The notes under the pieces were generated by a model. It was given only the letters and a program-made list of their open reading frames with translations, made no database searches and had not been told where the DNA came from. Made by a program: the position numbers and the translations under genes. Shown piece by piece: positions 1 through 9,204 of a DNA stretch of 40,480 nt; within the stretch, counting starts at the first letter, position 1; every line of letters begins with the position of its first letter. The stretch is from Shewanella marina JCM 15074 (GTDB lineage: Bacteria > Pseudomonadota > Gammaproteobacteria > Enterobacterales > Shewanellaceae): NCBI RefSeq assembly GCF_000614975.1, contig NZ_BALM01000034.1, positions 1 to 40,480 of the forward strand, read 5' to 3'.

Positions 1-2376
1 TTAGCAAGCTATAGCGGCAGTAATGGTGATCGAGATATCGATGTCAGTCATCAAGCCACATGGAGCATCGATGATGCGACAGTCGGCAGTTTAGGTGATA
101 ACGGTCTCGTGACCGCGAACAACAAACAAAACAGCGAATTAGTGTTAACCGCTAACTTTGCAGCGTTAAGCGATACCGCTAACTTTAAAGTCAATAATGT
201 GACCTTAGAGAGCATTCGTATCGCACCAGAAGATGTCAAGTTTGATGAGGTGTTGCCGGTTGATTTATCGGTGAACTATTTGGTGTATGGTCAATATTCA
301 GATGGTATTGAGCGGCCAATTAATGCCAGTGAAGTGACATGGAGTGCCTCTGTTAATGGCTTAGTGACCATTAATAATGACGGTAATGTACTGGGCTTAG
401 CGGCTGGTGAGTTAGCCATTCAAGCGCAATATGTAACAGATCAAACCCACAATGCCACAGATGATTTACGAGTCAGTGACTTGGATTTATGGGATATCTA
501 TTTAAGCCCGAATCCATACACCACACCAGCAGGTACTAGCGTTCAGTATCAGCTGGTTGGTGCATATTCAGATCATAATTTGTATCCGGTTCCATTAGCA
601 GATGTGGCGCAGTGGGGCTCAAGTATGCCAGAAGTGGCATCGGTATTAGTGGCTGAAGGGCAAGCACAAACGGAGCTGGAAGGTAGCACGGTGATTTCTG
701 CTTGGTATAACGGTTATGTGGCCAATGCCGATCTGCATGTGACCCCTAGCTGTATTCCGGGTACCTTTGGCCGCGCGGCAATAGCCGTCGATACAACACT
801 GTTTACCCCAAAACGTGCTGACTTTAAGGCGAAGTTAATATCGGGGTCTGATATTACGATTGATTGGGGTGATGGTAATAGCCAAGTATGGAATACGGGG
901 ACAGCCGTCCATTTATATAATAATGACTATCAAGGTGATGTGGTGTTTACTTGGGACGCTTGTAATCCAAGTCAATTAGAAGATTTAGAATTAAGACATA
1001 ACTGGACAGGAGATATTAGCCAGCTAAATCAATTACCGTTAGTGGGCGGCGATATATACCTGCAAACAAATATTTCTATAGATGGCGACGCATCACAGCT
1101 AAAAGCGCCTGTGACTGGCGATTATTATACTAATACCTCATATACATCAGGCTCACTGGATAAGATTGCCGTAACTGCGACAACAATGAGGGTGTTAGGC
1201 AGTGAAACATTGAATGTAAGCGCGATTGGTGAACAAATGCAGTTAATACGTATGTTTGCAAATGTTTCATTAATTGGCACTGCAGCTGAGTTACCACAAA
1301 ATGCGGTATTGACCAATTTAACAACAGCGCCTAAATCACCAAATAATGAGAATTTTTCTTATCATATGGCTAATTTGCCAAGAACAATTATTAGACAGTT
1401 AAATATTACAGGCGGTGCTGTTGGAACGGGCTTAATTGAAGATATCCCTGCTGGTTTTGGTAGTGAGCCTAATCCTGAATTAGGTGGCAGTGTTTATTTA
1501 AGATTAAGTTCTAGCTCATTAGGTGAAATTACGGGTGACTGGAATAATTATGATTGGTCGACTTGGATCCAGCCGACTGATCGATTCCAACTTGATGGTG
1601 CGGTAATTCCCTCAGGAGATATCGGACAGGTGTTAAGTGCGGGACCTAGTGTCACTCATTTCTATATTCATGGCATCTCTAATGGCCAGTATGCCAATAT
1701 TTATGGTAATGCCGATAATATGACGATTAGTAATAAACAAAATATGAGAACCTTTCATATATTAACCCAAGGCGAGATTCACGCTACGGGTACTAATGGT
1801 CCCAGAGCGACTGAAAATTTTTACTTTAATACCAATCATAGTAATTCGTCATATACAGCAACCACTTTAGAGCTATCAGCAGCTACGCGTGAATTAGTAA
1901 TTACAACTTCAAATACCCTTGTAACAGGACCCGCGGAAGATATTACTGCCGATCCATCATATCAGTTTAGTATTGAGTTGAATGATCCAGCAGGTAATCT
2001 TACTGGTAGCTTTAATGAGCAAGGTAAGAATGCCAGTAACTTATGGCGTATCTTTGGAGCCGGAAATAAAGCAACTGTTGATCTTGCCAAGGTAGGTTTT
2101 AATGCCAAACATATCTATTTTTATGGTAATAAAGATGGTGTTAATGGCGGCATTGCGACTATGTCACAAGCGGTCACTTGGTCAAATGTGCAATTTGTTC
2201 GGGTTGAAATGATTGATCAAGTATCCATGAGTAATTTACTTGAGTCGATAAAAACTTCAAGTGTTAATAATGGTGAGGTTACATTCTTCCAACCAGTAGC
2301 TCCTACAGATACGACTTTAATTAATGAAGTTAAAGCTAAGGGCTGGAAAGTTTTCCATAACAGTACAGAGTTATAA
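1..2376 (+). CDS. Surface/secreted Ig-like (Big_2) repeat protein, 5' end outside window
   Basis: The reading frame is open from base 1 to the TAA at 2374-2376, so the start lies upstream. The internal GTG at 109 is not a believable start because the frame runs through it. The first ~230 residues are repeated beta-sandwich units of the bacterial Ig-like type, with motifs such as TWSASVNGLVTINNDG followed by a glycine-rich strand, as in Big_2 domains. A short DWGDG motif (about 850-890) resembles PKD or DUF285-like surface modules. The last ~450 residues are rich in N, T, S and hydrophobic repeats and could form a solenoid, but I do not recognise a family. Such proteins are usually exported adhesins or cell-wall proteins; that role is inferred. 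A strong terminator follows at once. Confidence 0.8.
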   Translation, partial: LASYSGSNGDRDIDVSHQATWSIDDATVGSLGDNGLVTANNKQNSELVLTANFAALSDTANFKVNNVTLESIRIAPEDVKFDEVLPVDLSVNYLVYGQYSDGIERPINASEVTWSASVNGLVTINNDGNVLGLAAGELAIQAQYVTDQTHNATDDLRVSDLDLWDIYLSPNPYTTPAGTSVQYQLVGAYSDHNLYPVPLADVAQWGSSMPEVASVLVAEGQAQTELEGSTVISAWYNGYVANADLHVTPSCIPGTFGRAAIAVDTTLFTPKRADFKAKLISGSDITIDWGDGNSQVWNTGTAVHLYNNDYQGDVVFTWDACNPSQLEDLELRHNWTGDISQLNQLPLVGGDIYLQTNISIDGDASQLKAPVTGDYYTNTSYTSGSLDKIAVTATTMRVLGSETLNVSAIGEQMQLIRMFANVSLIGTAAELPQNAVLTNLTTAPKSPNNENFSYHMANLPRTIIRQLNITGGAVGTGLIEDIPAGFGSEPNPELGGSVYLRLSSSSLGEITGDWNNYDWSTWIQPTDRFQLDGAVIPSGDIGQVLSAGPSVTHFYIHGISNGQYANIYGNADNMTISNKQNMRTFHILTQGEIHATGTNGPRATENFYFNTNHSNSSYTATTLELSAATRELVITTSNTLVTGPAEDITADPSYQFSIELNDPAGNLTGSFNEQGKNASNLWRIFGAGNKATVDLAKVGFNAKHIYFYGNKDGVNGGIATMSQAVTWSNVQFVRVEMIDQVSMSNLLESIKTSSVNNGEVTFFQPVAPTDTTLINEVKAKGWKVFHNSTEL

Positions 2377-2391
2377 AATTGGATAACTAAT

Positions 2392-2424
2392 AAAAAACCA
2401 GTGCAGATAGGCACTGGTTTTTTT
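2392..2424 (+). terminator. Rho-independent terminator after the Ig-like protein gene
   Basis: A perfect 10-bp stem (AAACCAGTGC / GCACTGGTTT, 2395-2404 and 2411-2420) with a 6-base loop is followed by a T run. Flanking A and T bases extend the stem to 13 bp. It starts about 16 bases after the stop codon. Confidence 0.9.
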
Positions 2425-2515
2425 ATGTTTTTGATTGCTTAGTGACATCAATTAAATTGCTATAATTAAGCGATAATCATTCTGATTACTTTATTATAAA
2501 GCCACATAAGAAAGT

Positions 2516-2533
2516 GCCCGTTTATTAACGGGC
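2516..2533 (-). terminator. Possible terminator after hppD
   Basis: GCCCGTT (2516-2522) and AACGGGC (2527-2533) form a 7-bp GC-rich stem with a 4-base loop, 26 bases beyond the hppD stop. On the minus strand the following tract is only moderately T-rich, so this is a weak to moderate intrinsic terminator. Confidence 0.5.
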
Positions 2534-2558
2534 GATTTTAGGTATAACCTGAGTGTGA

Positions 2559-3599
2559 TTACAAGACGCCGCGTTTCATCTGATCGCGTTCGATTGATTC
2601 AAATAGTGCGGTAAAATTGCCTTCGCCAAAACCTAAATTATTCTTACGTTGGATGATCTCAATAAAAATTGGGCCAAATAGATTTTTAGTAAAGATTTGC
2701 AGTAAATAACCATTTTCATCACCATCGACTAGGATCTGATGATGTTTGATTTTTTCTCTATCCTCAGTTACTTGAGGTAACTTATCAAAGATAGTGTCAT
2801 AGTACTCAGGAATAATATCTAAGGTTTGTACGCTAGTACCTTCCATTGCATCTAATGAGGCGACAATATCACGGCTTCTAAAGGCTAAATGTTGTACGCC
2901 CGGGCCATTATATTCATTAAGGTATTCATCGATTTGGTTATTGTTGTTGCCTTTACCTTCATTGATTGGAATACAGAAGCTGCCGTCTGGTGAACGCAGA
3001 GCATAAGAGATTAGGGCGGTTTGTACGCCACTTATGTCAAAGTAACGCACTTCGGTAAAGCCAAAGATATCTTTGTAGAAGTTAGCCCAGTGTTCCATGG
3101 TGCCTTTGTAGACATTATTAGTAAGGTGGTCGACCTCTAAGAAACCTTTATCTTGAGTTATGACTGGATGGGCTAAATCTTCGAAATCATTAAGGTAGAT
3201 ATTGTTGTTATCACCATAAGTATCGATAAAGTAAATTAGACTATCACCAATGCCATAAATTGCAGGATAAGGCAGATCTTTTGCTGTATCTGGCGCAGGT
3301 TTAGCACCACGTTCAACCGCGGTTTTAAAGGCAAAATCTGCGTTTTCGACGCGCCAGCCCATAGAGGTAATGGCTGGGCCGTGGCTTTTGGCAAACTCAG
3401 CTGAAAATCCCTGACGCTCTTTATTCAACAGAAAGTTAATGCCGTTTTGTTTGTAGTAGAGAATCTCTTTATCTTTAGCTTTTTTCAGTAATGAAAAACC
3501 GAAATCGATAAATACATCATGCATAAAGTTGGCATTAGGGCTTGCAAACTCCGTAAATTCAATACCGGTTAACCCTAATGGATTTTGTGTATCTGCCAT
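2559..3599 (-). CDS. hppD: 4-hydroxyphenylpyruvate dioxygenase
   Basis: 346 residues, the usual length of bacterial HPPD, a cytoplasmic non-haem Fe(II) enzyme that converts 4-hydroxyphenylpyruvate to homogentisate in tyrosine breakdown. Two vicinal-oxygen-chelate halves are visible. The C-terminal half holds the iron ligands expected for the family: His158 in EVDHLTNNV, His237 in GPGVQHLAFRS and Glu314 in GPIFIEIIQRK. The start is supported by a good AGAGAGGA ribosome site about 8 bases upstream of the ATG. The gene lies 74 bases downstream of hmgA on the same strand, and the two enzymes catalyse consecutive steps, so they are probably one operon. Tyrosine pathways of this type can leak homogentisate and give pyomelanin when hmgA is inactive; here hmgA looks intact. 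Confidence 0.95.
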   Translation of the reverse strand: MADTQNPLGLTGIEFTEFASPNANFMHDVFIDFGFSLLKKAKDKEILYYKQNGINFLLNKERQGFSAEFAKSHGPAITSMGWRVENADFAFKTAVERGAKPAPDTAKDLPYPAIYGIGDSLIYFIDTYGDNNNIYLNDFEDLAHPVITQDKGFLEVDHLTNNVYKGTMEHWANFYKDIFGFTEVRYFDISGVQTALISYALRSPDGSFCIPINEGKGNNNNQIDEYLNEYNGPGVQHLAFRSRDIVASLDAMEGTSVQTLDIIPEYYDTIFDKLPQVTEDREKIKHHQILVDGDENGYLLQIFTKNLFGPIFIEIIQRKNNLGFGEGNFTALFESIERDQMKRGVL

Positions 3600-3673
3600 G
3601 TTGTCGTCCTCTCTAATTTAAGCAGTATTCCGTTATCTGCTTATAAAATGTGTTTGTGCTCGTTGGTATAAGA

Positions 3674-4834
3674 TTATTTTTCTAACCATGAACTGTTGTA
3701 ATCTTTGCTCATGCATTGCCGCACATGTTCAGTGAGGTGTAATGGTGCAAAAGTATCAACCATTACTGCATACTCATAAGTTTCTGTTTTACCTATTGAT
3801 GCTTCGGTTTTTCCCGGTTGAGGGCCATGTGGTACGCCTTTTTGATGTAAGGTCATATAGCCAGCTTCAATGCCTGTACGACTCATAAAGTCGCCATCTA
3901 CGTAATAGAGCACTTCATCACTGTCAATATTGCTATGGTAATAAGGAGCAGGAATAGCTTGTGGATGGAAGTCATATAGGCGCGGTACAAAATTGCATAT
4001 CACGAAGTTATGGGCGGTAAAAATAAGATGCTCTGATGGTGGTAAGTGAATTTGGCCTACTTTAGGGGCGTAATCTTGAATATTAATCGCCCATGGGTAC
4101 ACAAAACCGTCCCACCCTGCTAAATCAAATGGATGCCATTCTAATTGGCTGATTTGATAACGTTCACCATATTTACTGTAAAGTTGGAATTGTCCTTTTT
4201 CTACAATGGCATCTGCGAGTTCAGGGGTACGAATATCTCGTTCGCAATAGGGCGCTGACTCAAGCAGTTGGCCATATTCGTTACGGAAATGCTTCGGGAT
4301 CTCCACCATAGAGTTGGCTTCTATGACAAATAGTCTGACATCATCATATTGATCAAATTTAAGTTGGTAGGTGGTGCCTCTTGGGATCACTAAATAATCC
4401 CATTGCCTGACATCAAGTTTACCGTATTCGCTGAGTAATGTTCCTTGGCCTTGATGCACAAAAACAATCTCATCACTATAAGCGTTACGATAAAACAAGT
4501 CGGTATCTTCAGTTACCTTAGCGGTATACATGGCGACATCGTTATTGTAAAAGATTTGATTTCGGCTTGAAAAAAAGTGTCCTGATTTATCGGCTAAACG
4601 GGAATCGATTTTATAGTTTTGGATCAGAGTGTCTTGCCATTTATTACCGTGTTCAACATTGACTGCTTCGACAGACAACACTTTAGTCGGCATGTTATGG
4701 TGATATTTATTGGAATAAATATTTGAAAAACCGTGGGTTGAAAACAGTTCTTCACGATAAAGTTCGCCATTATCCTTGGCAAAAGTGATATGACGCTTAT
4801 GTGGAACTTGGCCTTGCTTAACATAAAAAGGCAT
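3674..4834 (-). CDS. hmgA: Homogentisate 1,2-dioxygenase
   Basis: 386 residues, shorter than the ~430-residue human-type enzyme but in line with a bacterial short form. It opens the ring of homogentisate to give maleylacetoacetate, using Fe(II). The C-terminal cupin half contains HSNIDSDEVLYYVDGDF (His300 with the acidic pair Asp306/Glu307) and HQKGVPHGPQPG (His336), which I read as the iron site. The ATG at 4834 has AGAGGA about 9 bases upstream. It is the first gene of a pair with hppD and is divergent from a LysR-type regulator that starts at 4980. The next enzymes of the pathway (maleylacetoacetate isomerase, fumarylacetoacetase) are not in this window. Confidence 0.93.
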   Translation of the reverse strand: MPFYVKQGQVPHKRHITFAKDNGELYREELFSTHGFSNIYSNKYHHNMPTKVLSVEAVNVEHGNKWQDTLIQNYKIDSRLADKSGHFFSSRNQIFYNNDVAMYTAKVTEDTDLFYRNAYSDEIVFVHQGQGTLLSEYGKLDVRQWDYLVIPRGTTYQLKFDQYDDVRLFVIEANSMVEIPKHFRNEYGQLLESAPYCERDIRTPELADAIVEKGQFQLYSKYGERYQISQLEWHPFDLAGWDGFVYPWAINIQDYAPKVGQIHLPPSEHLIFTAHNFVICNFVPRLYDFHPQAIPAPYYHSNIDSDEVLYYVDGDFMSRTGIEAGYMTLHQKGVPHGPQPGKTEASIGKTETYEYAVMVDTFAPLHLTEHVRQCMSKDYNSSWLEK

Positions 4835-4979
4835 ATCGGCATGTCCTCTATGACAACTGACTGTTATTGTTATGTGAATATAATATCAATTTAGTGGTTC
4901 ACTTTAATAAAAAAAAGAATAATAATTACCTTAAGATGTTCAATTTTTTAGATTGTATAGATAGCGTTACGGAGTCTAG

Positions 4980-5891
4980 ATGCGAATAGATATTGATAGT
5001 TTTCAGTTGCTTCAAGTGTTAGTGGAGGAGGGAAGCTTTGCTAAGGCGGCTGAACGTTTACATAAAGCGCAATCAGCAATCAGTTACCAAATAAAAAAAT
5101 TAGAGCAACATTTAGGTGTTTCACTATTTAGTCGTGAAGGCTATCGCGCAGAACTTACCGCAGAAGGTAAGGTGATTATGGCTGAAGGACAAAAGCTGCT
5201 GCAGCATATGGCAAATATTGAGCATTTAGCCCAGCGTTTTAGCCAAGGTTGGGAGCCGAAGTTGGAGTTAGTCATTGATGGCGCATTGCCAATGGAACCC
5301 ATTTTAAGTGCGCTTAAACGCATGGCTGAGCTGAATTTACCCACTAAAATTCAATTAAAAGTCGAGTTTTTGACTGGGGTACAGTATCGATTTGAGCAAG
5401 ATAAAGCCGATATCATGTTGGTTAAAGATTATCTTGCAGGGCCGAGTTATCATCAACAAGCTTTACCAGAAATTACCTGTATGTTAGTCGCTGCACCAAG
5501 TCATCCATTAGCGCAAATGCAGCAGATAAGGCTTGATCAAATGCAGCAATATGTCGAACTGACTATTCAAGATTCCGCGCCTGAACCAAGTTACCAAGAT
5601 GAAATGCAGTTTCATGGTGAGAAGGTGTTTTATTTGTCGGGATTTTCAATGAAGAAGAGCGCCTTATTAATGGGGCTTGGTTATGGTTGGATGCCTGACT
5701 TTGTTATTCCAAATGAGATTGCCGCTGGTACGCTACAAAAAATCGACTTTATTGGTGGTAACTTATCACGATTTATTCCACAGTTAGTTTCTAATTTAGA
5801 ACGGCCATTAGGTAAAGCTGGGCAGCTGTTTACCGAGATCATTATGGATGAGTTTGAAAAGATGCAGCATCTGAGTGCCGAGCTTGGTTAA
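4980..5891 (+). CDS. LysR-family transcriptional regulator
   Basis: 303 residues. The N-terminal winged helix-turn-helix is clear (FAKAAERLHKAQSAISYQIK, about residues 20-39, then LEQHLGVSLFSR), followed by a periplasmic-binding-like effector domain. The ATG is preceded by ACGGAG at good spacing. It is divergent from hmgA-hppD across a 145-base AT-rich gap, the usual layout for a LysR protein that controls the neighbouring operon, so regulation of homogentisate catabolism is a reasonable inference. The effector is unknown. A loose inverted pair GTGAA / TTCAC (4874-4878 and 4898-4902) lies in the gap, but it is too short to call an operator. Confidence 0.9.
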   Translation: MRIDIDSFQLLQVLVEEGSFAKAAERLHKAQSAISYQIKKLEQHLGVSLFSREGYRAELTAEGKVIMAEGQKLLQHMANIEHLAQRFSQGWEPKLELVIDGALPMEPILSALKRMAELNLPTKIQLKVEFLTGVQYRFEQDKADIMLVKDYLAGPSYHQQALPEITCMLVAAPSHPLAQMQQIRLDQMQQYVELTIQDSAPEPSYQDEMQFHGEKVFYLSGFSMKKSALLMGLGYGWMPDFVIPNEIAAGTLQKIDFIGGNLSRFIPQLVSNLERPLGKAGQLFTEIIMDEFEKMQHLSAELG

Positions 5892-5894
5892 TTA

Positions 5895-6158
5895 TATACC
5901 CAAACTACCTGAAGTTGCTATTTTCAGAAGCTTTAAGCAAGTTCAGTTCTAGGCACATCTATGCTGGAATGGTAATTCCCTTTTAAGTCGATGTAACAAC
6001 GAATTGGGCTTGCTTAAAGCTTTCTTGGATGGGTTTTAACGCTTTTTATGCTGCGTTATTGATTTTGATAAGGGAGTAACCATTAACTTCAATCAATGCC
6101 TTGTCTAAAATACGTTAAACTCCCACTGAATCCTGCAACTTCAAATAGCTTGGGTATA
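5895..6158. mobile_element. MITE-like element with terminal inverted repeats
   Basis: A 264-bp non-coding segment is bounded by TATACCCAAACTACCTGAAG(TTGC) at 5895-5918 and its inverted copy at 6135-6158 (21 of 24 positions match). Inside is a second, perfect 13-bp inverted repeat, AGCTTTAAGCAAG (5929-5941) and CTTGCTTAAAGCT (6009-6021). There is no transposase frame. The element starts 4 bases after the LysR stop codon and fills most of the gap to the AIM24 gene. The outer ends begin with TATA, so a TA target duplication is possible but cannot be separated from the repeat itself. Terminal repeats plus small size suggest a MITE moved in trans; a family of palindromic intergenic repeats is the alternative. 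Confidence 0.65.
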
Positions 6159-6245
6159 CTTATCACAAAACATTACAGTATCAGTTTGTATCAAAATGAG
6201 TTTAGCCGTAATCTAAACTCATTAAATATAAGAAAGGATAAGATT

Positions 6246-7034
6246 ATGCGCTGCCATGAAGTTGATTATGAGATTATCGGTAATAGTATGCCATTGGTGG
6301 AGGTGGAATTAGATCCGCAAGAAACTGTTATTGCTGAAGCTGGTGCCATGGCTTACATGGAAACGGGAATTGAGTTTGAAGCGCGTATGGGGGATGGCTC
6401 ACAACCTGAAAGTGGTTTCTTTTCAAAATTAATGAGTGCGGGTAAACGGGCTATTAGTGGCGAAAGCATTTTTATGACCCACTTTACTAATCAGGGCATG
6501 GGTAAAAGTCGAGTTGCATTTGCAGCGCCTTATCCGGGCACTCTGCTGGCGCTAGATTTATCCCAATATGGTGAGCAAATTACCTGCCAGAAAGACAGTT
6601 TTCTCGCTGCGGCCTTAGGGACAGAAGTGACCATGGCGTTTCATCGCAAACTGGGTACAGGCTTTTTTGGCGGTGAGGGCTTTATTCTGCAGCGTTTAAA
6701 AGGTGATGGTATGGTGTTTATTCATGCTGGCGGCACCTTGATTAAAAAAGAGTTAAAAGGTGAGACACTACGTGTTGATACTGGCTGTTTAGTCGGCTTC
6801 ACTGATGGTATTGATTATGATATCGCTCGTGCCGGCTCACTTAAATCGATGGTTTTTGGTGGTGAAGGCATGTTTCTTGCGACGCTTTCTGGTCATGGGC
6901 ATGTGTGGTTACAAAGTTTGCCATTTTCTCGTATGGCCGATCGTGTCATAGCTCATGCGCCAAGTGTGGGCGGCAGTGATCGTGGAGAAGGTTCAATTTT
7001 AGGTGGTATTGGCCGTATGATTGACGGTCGCTAA
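6246..7034 (+). CDS. AIM24 / TIGR00266 family protein
   Basis: 262 residues from the ATG at 6246, which has AGAAAGGA just upstream. A longer frame could be read from 6096, but that part lies inside the MITE-like element and has no ribosome site. The protein shows the all-beta, glycine-rich pattern of the AIM24 family: EAGAMAYMETGIEFEARMGDG near the N-terminus, then GGEGFILQRLKGDG and the late VFGGEGMFLATLSGHGHVWL. Homologues are widespread and form a double beta-barrel fold; their biochemical role in bacteria is not known, so no function is assigned. A strong terminator follows at 7055. Confidence 0.9.
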   Translation: MRCHEVDYEIIGNSMPLVEVELDPQETVIAEAGAMAYMETGIEFEARMGDGSQPESGFFSKLMSAGKRAISGESIFMTHFTNQGMGKSRVAFAAPYPGTLLALDLSQYGEQITCQKDSFLAAALGTEVTMAFHRKLGTGFFGGEGFILQRLKGDGMVFIHAGGTLIKKELKGETLRVDTGCLVGFTDGIDYDIARAGSLKSMVFGGEGMFLATLSGHGHVWLQSLPFSRMADRVIAHAPSVGGSDRGEGSILGGIGRMIDGR

Positions 7035-7054
7035 TCCGTATATATGTCCATCAT

Positions 7055-7079
7055 AAATGCCGCATTATGCGGCATTTTT
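7055..7079 (+). terminator. Terminator between convergent AIM24 and EVE genes
   Basis: AAATGCCGCAT (7055-7065) and ATGCGGCATTT (7067-7077) form a near-perfect palindrome followed by T residues. It lies between two convergent stop codons and has A/T-rich flanks on both sides, so it may work in both directions. Confidence 0.88.
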
Positions 7080-7089
7080 ATAGCGATAT

Positions 7090-7545
7090 TTATTGGCATA
7101 GTTGGCTAATATATTGCCATTCATCGGTAGTAACAGGTTGTACACTTAAGCGACTACCTTTTTCGACTAAATACATAGTGCTGAGCTTAGGATCGGTTTT
7201 TATTTTCGCCAACGTTAAAGGTTTGACAAATTTTTGAGTAAATTTGATATCAACGGCATACCAACGTGGTTTATTGGGATCTGATTTGGGGTCAACATAA
7301 GCTGAATTGAGATCAAATGCACTAGGATCGATATAGCTATCGCTAACAACGGTTGCGCTACCGACAATTGCAGGCACTTTACAGCTTGAGTGATAGAAGA
7401 AGAGTTGATCTCCTATTTTTATTTTATCTCGGATAAAATTTCGAGCTTGATAATTACGAATTCCTGTCCAAGCTTCAATATCTTTTTGTTGTAAATCATC
7501 AATGCTGATTTCATCAGGTTCAGATTTAAATAACCAATAGTTCAT
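7090..7545 (-). CDS. EVE-domain protein (YTH-like fold)
   Basis: 151 residues that match the EVE domain along the whole length: MNYWLFKSEPDEISIDDLQ at the start, then WTGIRNYQARNF, GDQLFFYHSSCKVPAIVG and a late PKLSTMYLVEKGSRLSVQPV. The EVE fold is related to PUA and YTH domains that read modified bases in RNA or DNA. In bacteria it occurs both as a free-standing housekeeping protein and within defence islands. There are no defence genes nearby, so here it is probably the free-standing form. The gene converges with the AIM24 gene. Its target is unknown. Confidence 0.92.
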   Translation of the reverse strand: MNYWLFKSEPDEISIDDLQQKDIEAWTGIRNYQARNFIRDKIKIGDQLFFYHSSCKVPAIVGSATVVSDSYIDPSAFDLNSAYVDPKSDPNKPRWYAVDIKFTQKFVKPLTLAKIKTDPKLSTMYLVEKGSRLSVQPVTTDEWQYISQLCQ

Positions 7546-7729
7546 TTTTTTACCGTATTAGTTTATGGATCGCTGAATTAGTGGATCTATTTTTGATAAG
7601 TTTAATCTAGATCACTGACATAGACCCCTTTAAAAATGAGAAAATAAGGATATTTTAATTATAAAAGATAGGGTTAGTCATATTTTGTACTAACCTCTAG
7701 CGTTAATTTACATTAGGGATTATGAATTA

Positions 7730-9199
7730 GTGAAGCGTTGTTATAACTTCAAATCTTTGTTTGTTGGCTGTAATTTATTGGTGATTTTTGCACTTGCAGG
7801 TTGTCAGTCGACACCTAAACAGGCTGCTGAAAGTAAATATATTCCAGAGTTAGCAAATTTGCCGCCATTAGCATTAAAATTTGCTGAAACTCCACAGAAA
7901 AGAGCTTATTTATTAGATCATCAACGTGCGTTAAATAAACGTAATTTATATTTGACGATTGGTGGCAATTTAGACTTTATTCAAGGTAAGTGTCCAATTG
8001 ATGTGGTTGCACATCGTGGTCAAGTCGACCAACCTGAAAACTCTCCTAACGCCTTTATTTACGCGGCATTAAGTAATTTTGATGGCGCAGAAACCGATGT
8101 GATGTTAACTCGAGATGGCTATTGGGTCGTGATGCATGATCCTGAAACTGGGCGTACGGTTGCCCGTGTTGATGGGAAGCGATATCGGGTTTCAAAAATG
8201 AAAGCCAAAGATTGGGCAACATTGAGATTACGCGATAAAAATGGTGATTTAACCAATCAACGTGCCCCATTTGTAGATGATGTATTAAAGGCATGGCGAG
8301 ATAGTGCTGGCTTAATGCAACCGATTAATATCGAATTAAAGTCAGATGCAAGCGTGACTGAGATGTATCATTTAGATCAAATGGTTCGTTCATATCTTGC
8401 ACCCTCTCAATATTTCTATTCATCCATGAACATGGATGCTTTAGTCAAGATGCGGGAAGTTAATCCCTATATTTATTTAGGTTATGCATGGGATGCTGAT
8501 TCAGAATCTATTGCCATTCTTAAACGAGATATGCGTAAAGCTGCTGCGTCAGACGCATCTTACCGTGCTCATAGATATGATATTGAACGGGCAATGGGCT
8601 ATGAAAGTCGTTATCGTAGCCGTCAAGCTTCTAAAAAATATAGTGCGGTAACTGTACGTCAAAAGCTGGGCACAAACAGTGGTTTACATGTCGATATTCG
8701 TAATTTTGTTCGTCACCCATCCATTTATCAACGTGCTAAAGCGGCAGGTCTAAAACGAGTAGCAACTTATACCATTAATGGTACTGATTACCATCAGCAA
8801 CAATTAGTCGCGTTAAAACGTATGGGCAGACAGCTACCTGATGAAGCGATTATGGACACCTCTAAATATCAGATTTGTAGCCAGTTAGCGCCAAGTTTAA
8901 TTAAAGATGCGCCTCAACAGAGTGATTCCATTTATAACCCGGGTAAATTAGTTGATCAATTGCCTAATGATGCCGATTTTAGCCGCTTGGTTGATCAAGT
9001 GGATTATGTATTATCTGGCTCATATATCACTATTTCTGGCAAAATTAAACGTCTTCATGCTGCACGTACTCATAGCAAGCCTAAAGCTAAAGTTAAGCCT
9101 GTTGCGATAAAGCAGCCAAGTGTCCCTGTGGTTGCAGAAGATGAAACCTTTGATGTGTTACTTGCCCCAGTTGAAATTACCTTGCCAGTGAAACAATAG
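7730..9199 (+). CDS. Glycerophosphodiester phosphodiesterase family lipoprotein
   Basis: 489 residues from a GTG at 7730 with AGGGA upstream. The N-terminus is a lipoprotein signal with lipobox LAGC (Cys25). A GDPD-type TIM barrel follows: AHRGQVDQPENSPNAF (His95, Arg96), GAETDVMLTRDGYWVVMHDP (Glu121, Asp123, His136). These match the metal and catalytic residues of GDPD enzymes, which cut glycerophosphodiesters to an alcohol and glycerol 3-phosphate. The barrel seems to end near residue 380; the rest includes a basic, proline-rich tail (about 430-475) with no recognised domain. The next gene starts 5 bases later, so they are probably co-transcribed. The true substrate may be a phospholipid head group or something else at the cell surface. 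Confidence 0.88.
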   Translation: MKRCYNFKSLFVGCNLLVIFALAGCQSTPKQAAESKYIPELANLPPLALKFAETPQKRAYLLDHQRALNKRNLYLTIGGNLDFIQGKCPIDVVAHRGQVDQPENSPNAFIYAALSNFDGAETDVMLTRDGYWVVMHDPETGRTVARVDGKRYRVSKMKAKDWATLRLRDKNGDLTNQRAPFVDDVLKAWRDSAGLMQPINIELKSDASVTEMYHLDQMVRSYLAPSQYFYSSMNMDALVKMREVNPYIYLGYAWDADSESIAILKRDMRKAAASDASYRAHRYDIERAMGYESRYRSRQASKKYSAVTVRQKLGTNSGLHVDIRNFVRHPSIYQRAKAAGLKRVATYTINGTDYHQQQLVALKRMGRQLPDEAIMDTSKYQICSQLAPSLIKDAPQQSDSIYNPGKLVDQLPNDADFSRLVDQVDYVLSGSYITISGKIKRLHAARTHSKPKAKVKPVAIKQPSVPVVAEDETFDVLLAPVEITLPVKQ

Positions 9200-9204
9200 G
9201 AAAC

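Noticed and set aside
2470..2490. Sequence resembling a Fur box (GATAATCATTCTGATTA)
   Set aside because: It lies downstream of two convergent genes, not in a promoter, and matches the consensus only in part.
4874..4902. GTGAA / TTCAC pair as a LysR operator
   Set aside because: Only five bases per arm in an AT-rich gap; LysR sites of T-N11-A form occur by chance.
6096..6245. Upstream extension of the AIM24 gene
   Set aside because: It has no ribosome site and lies mostly inside the MITE-like element; the ATG at 6246 has a good site.
7090..7545. EVE-domain gene as part of a defence island
   Set aside because: The neighbours are housekeeping-type genes with no nucleases, restriction genes or integrase.
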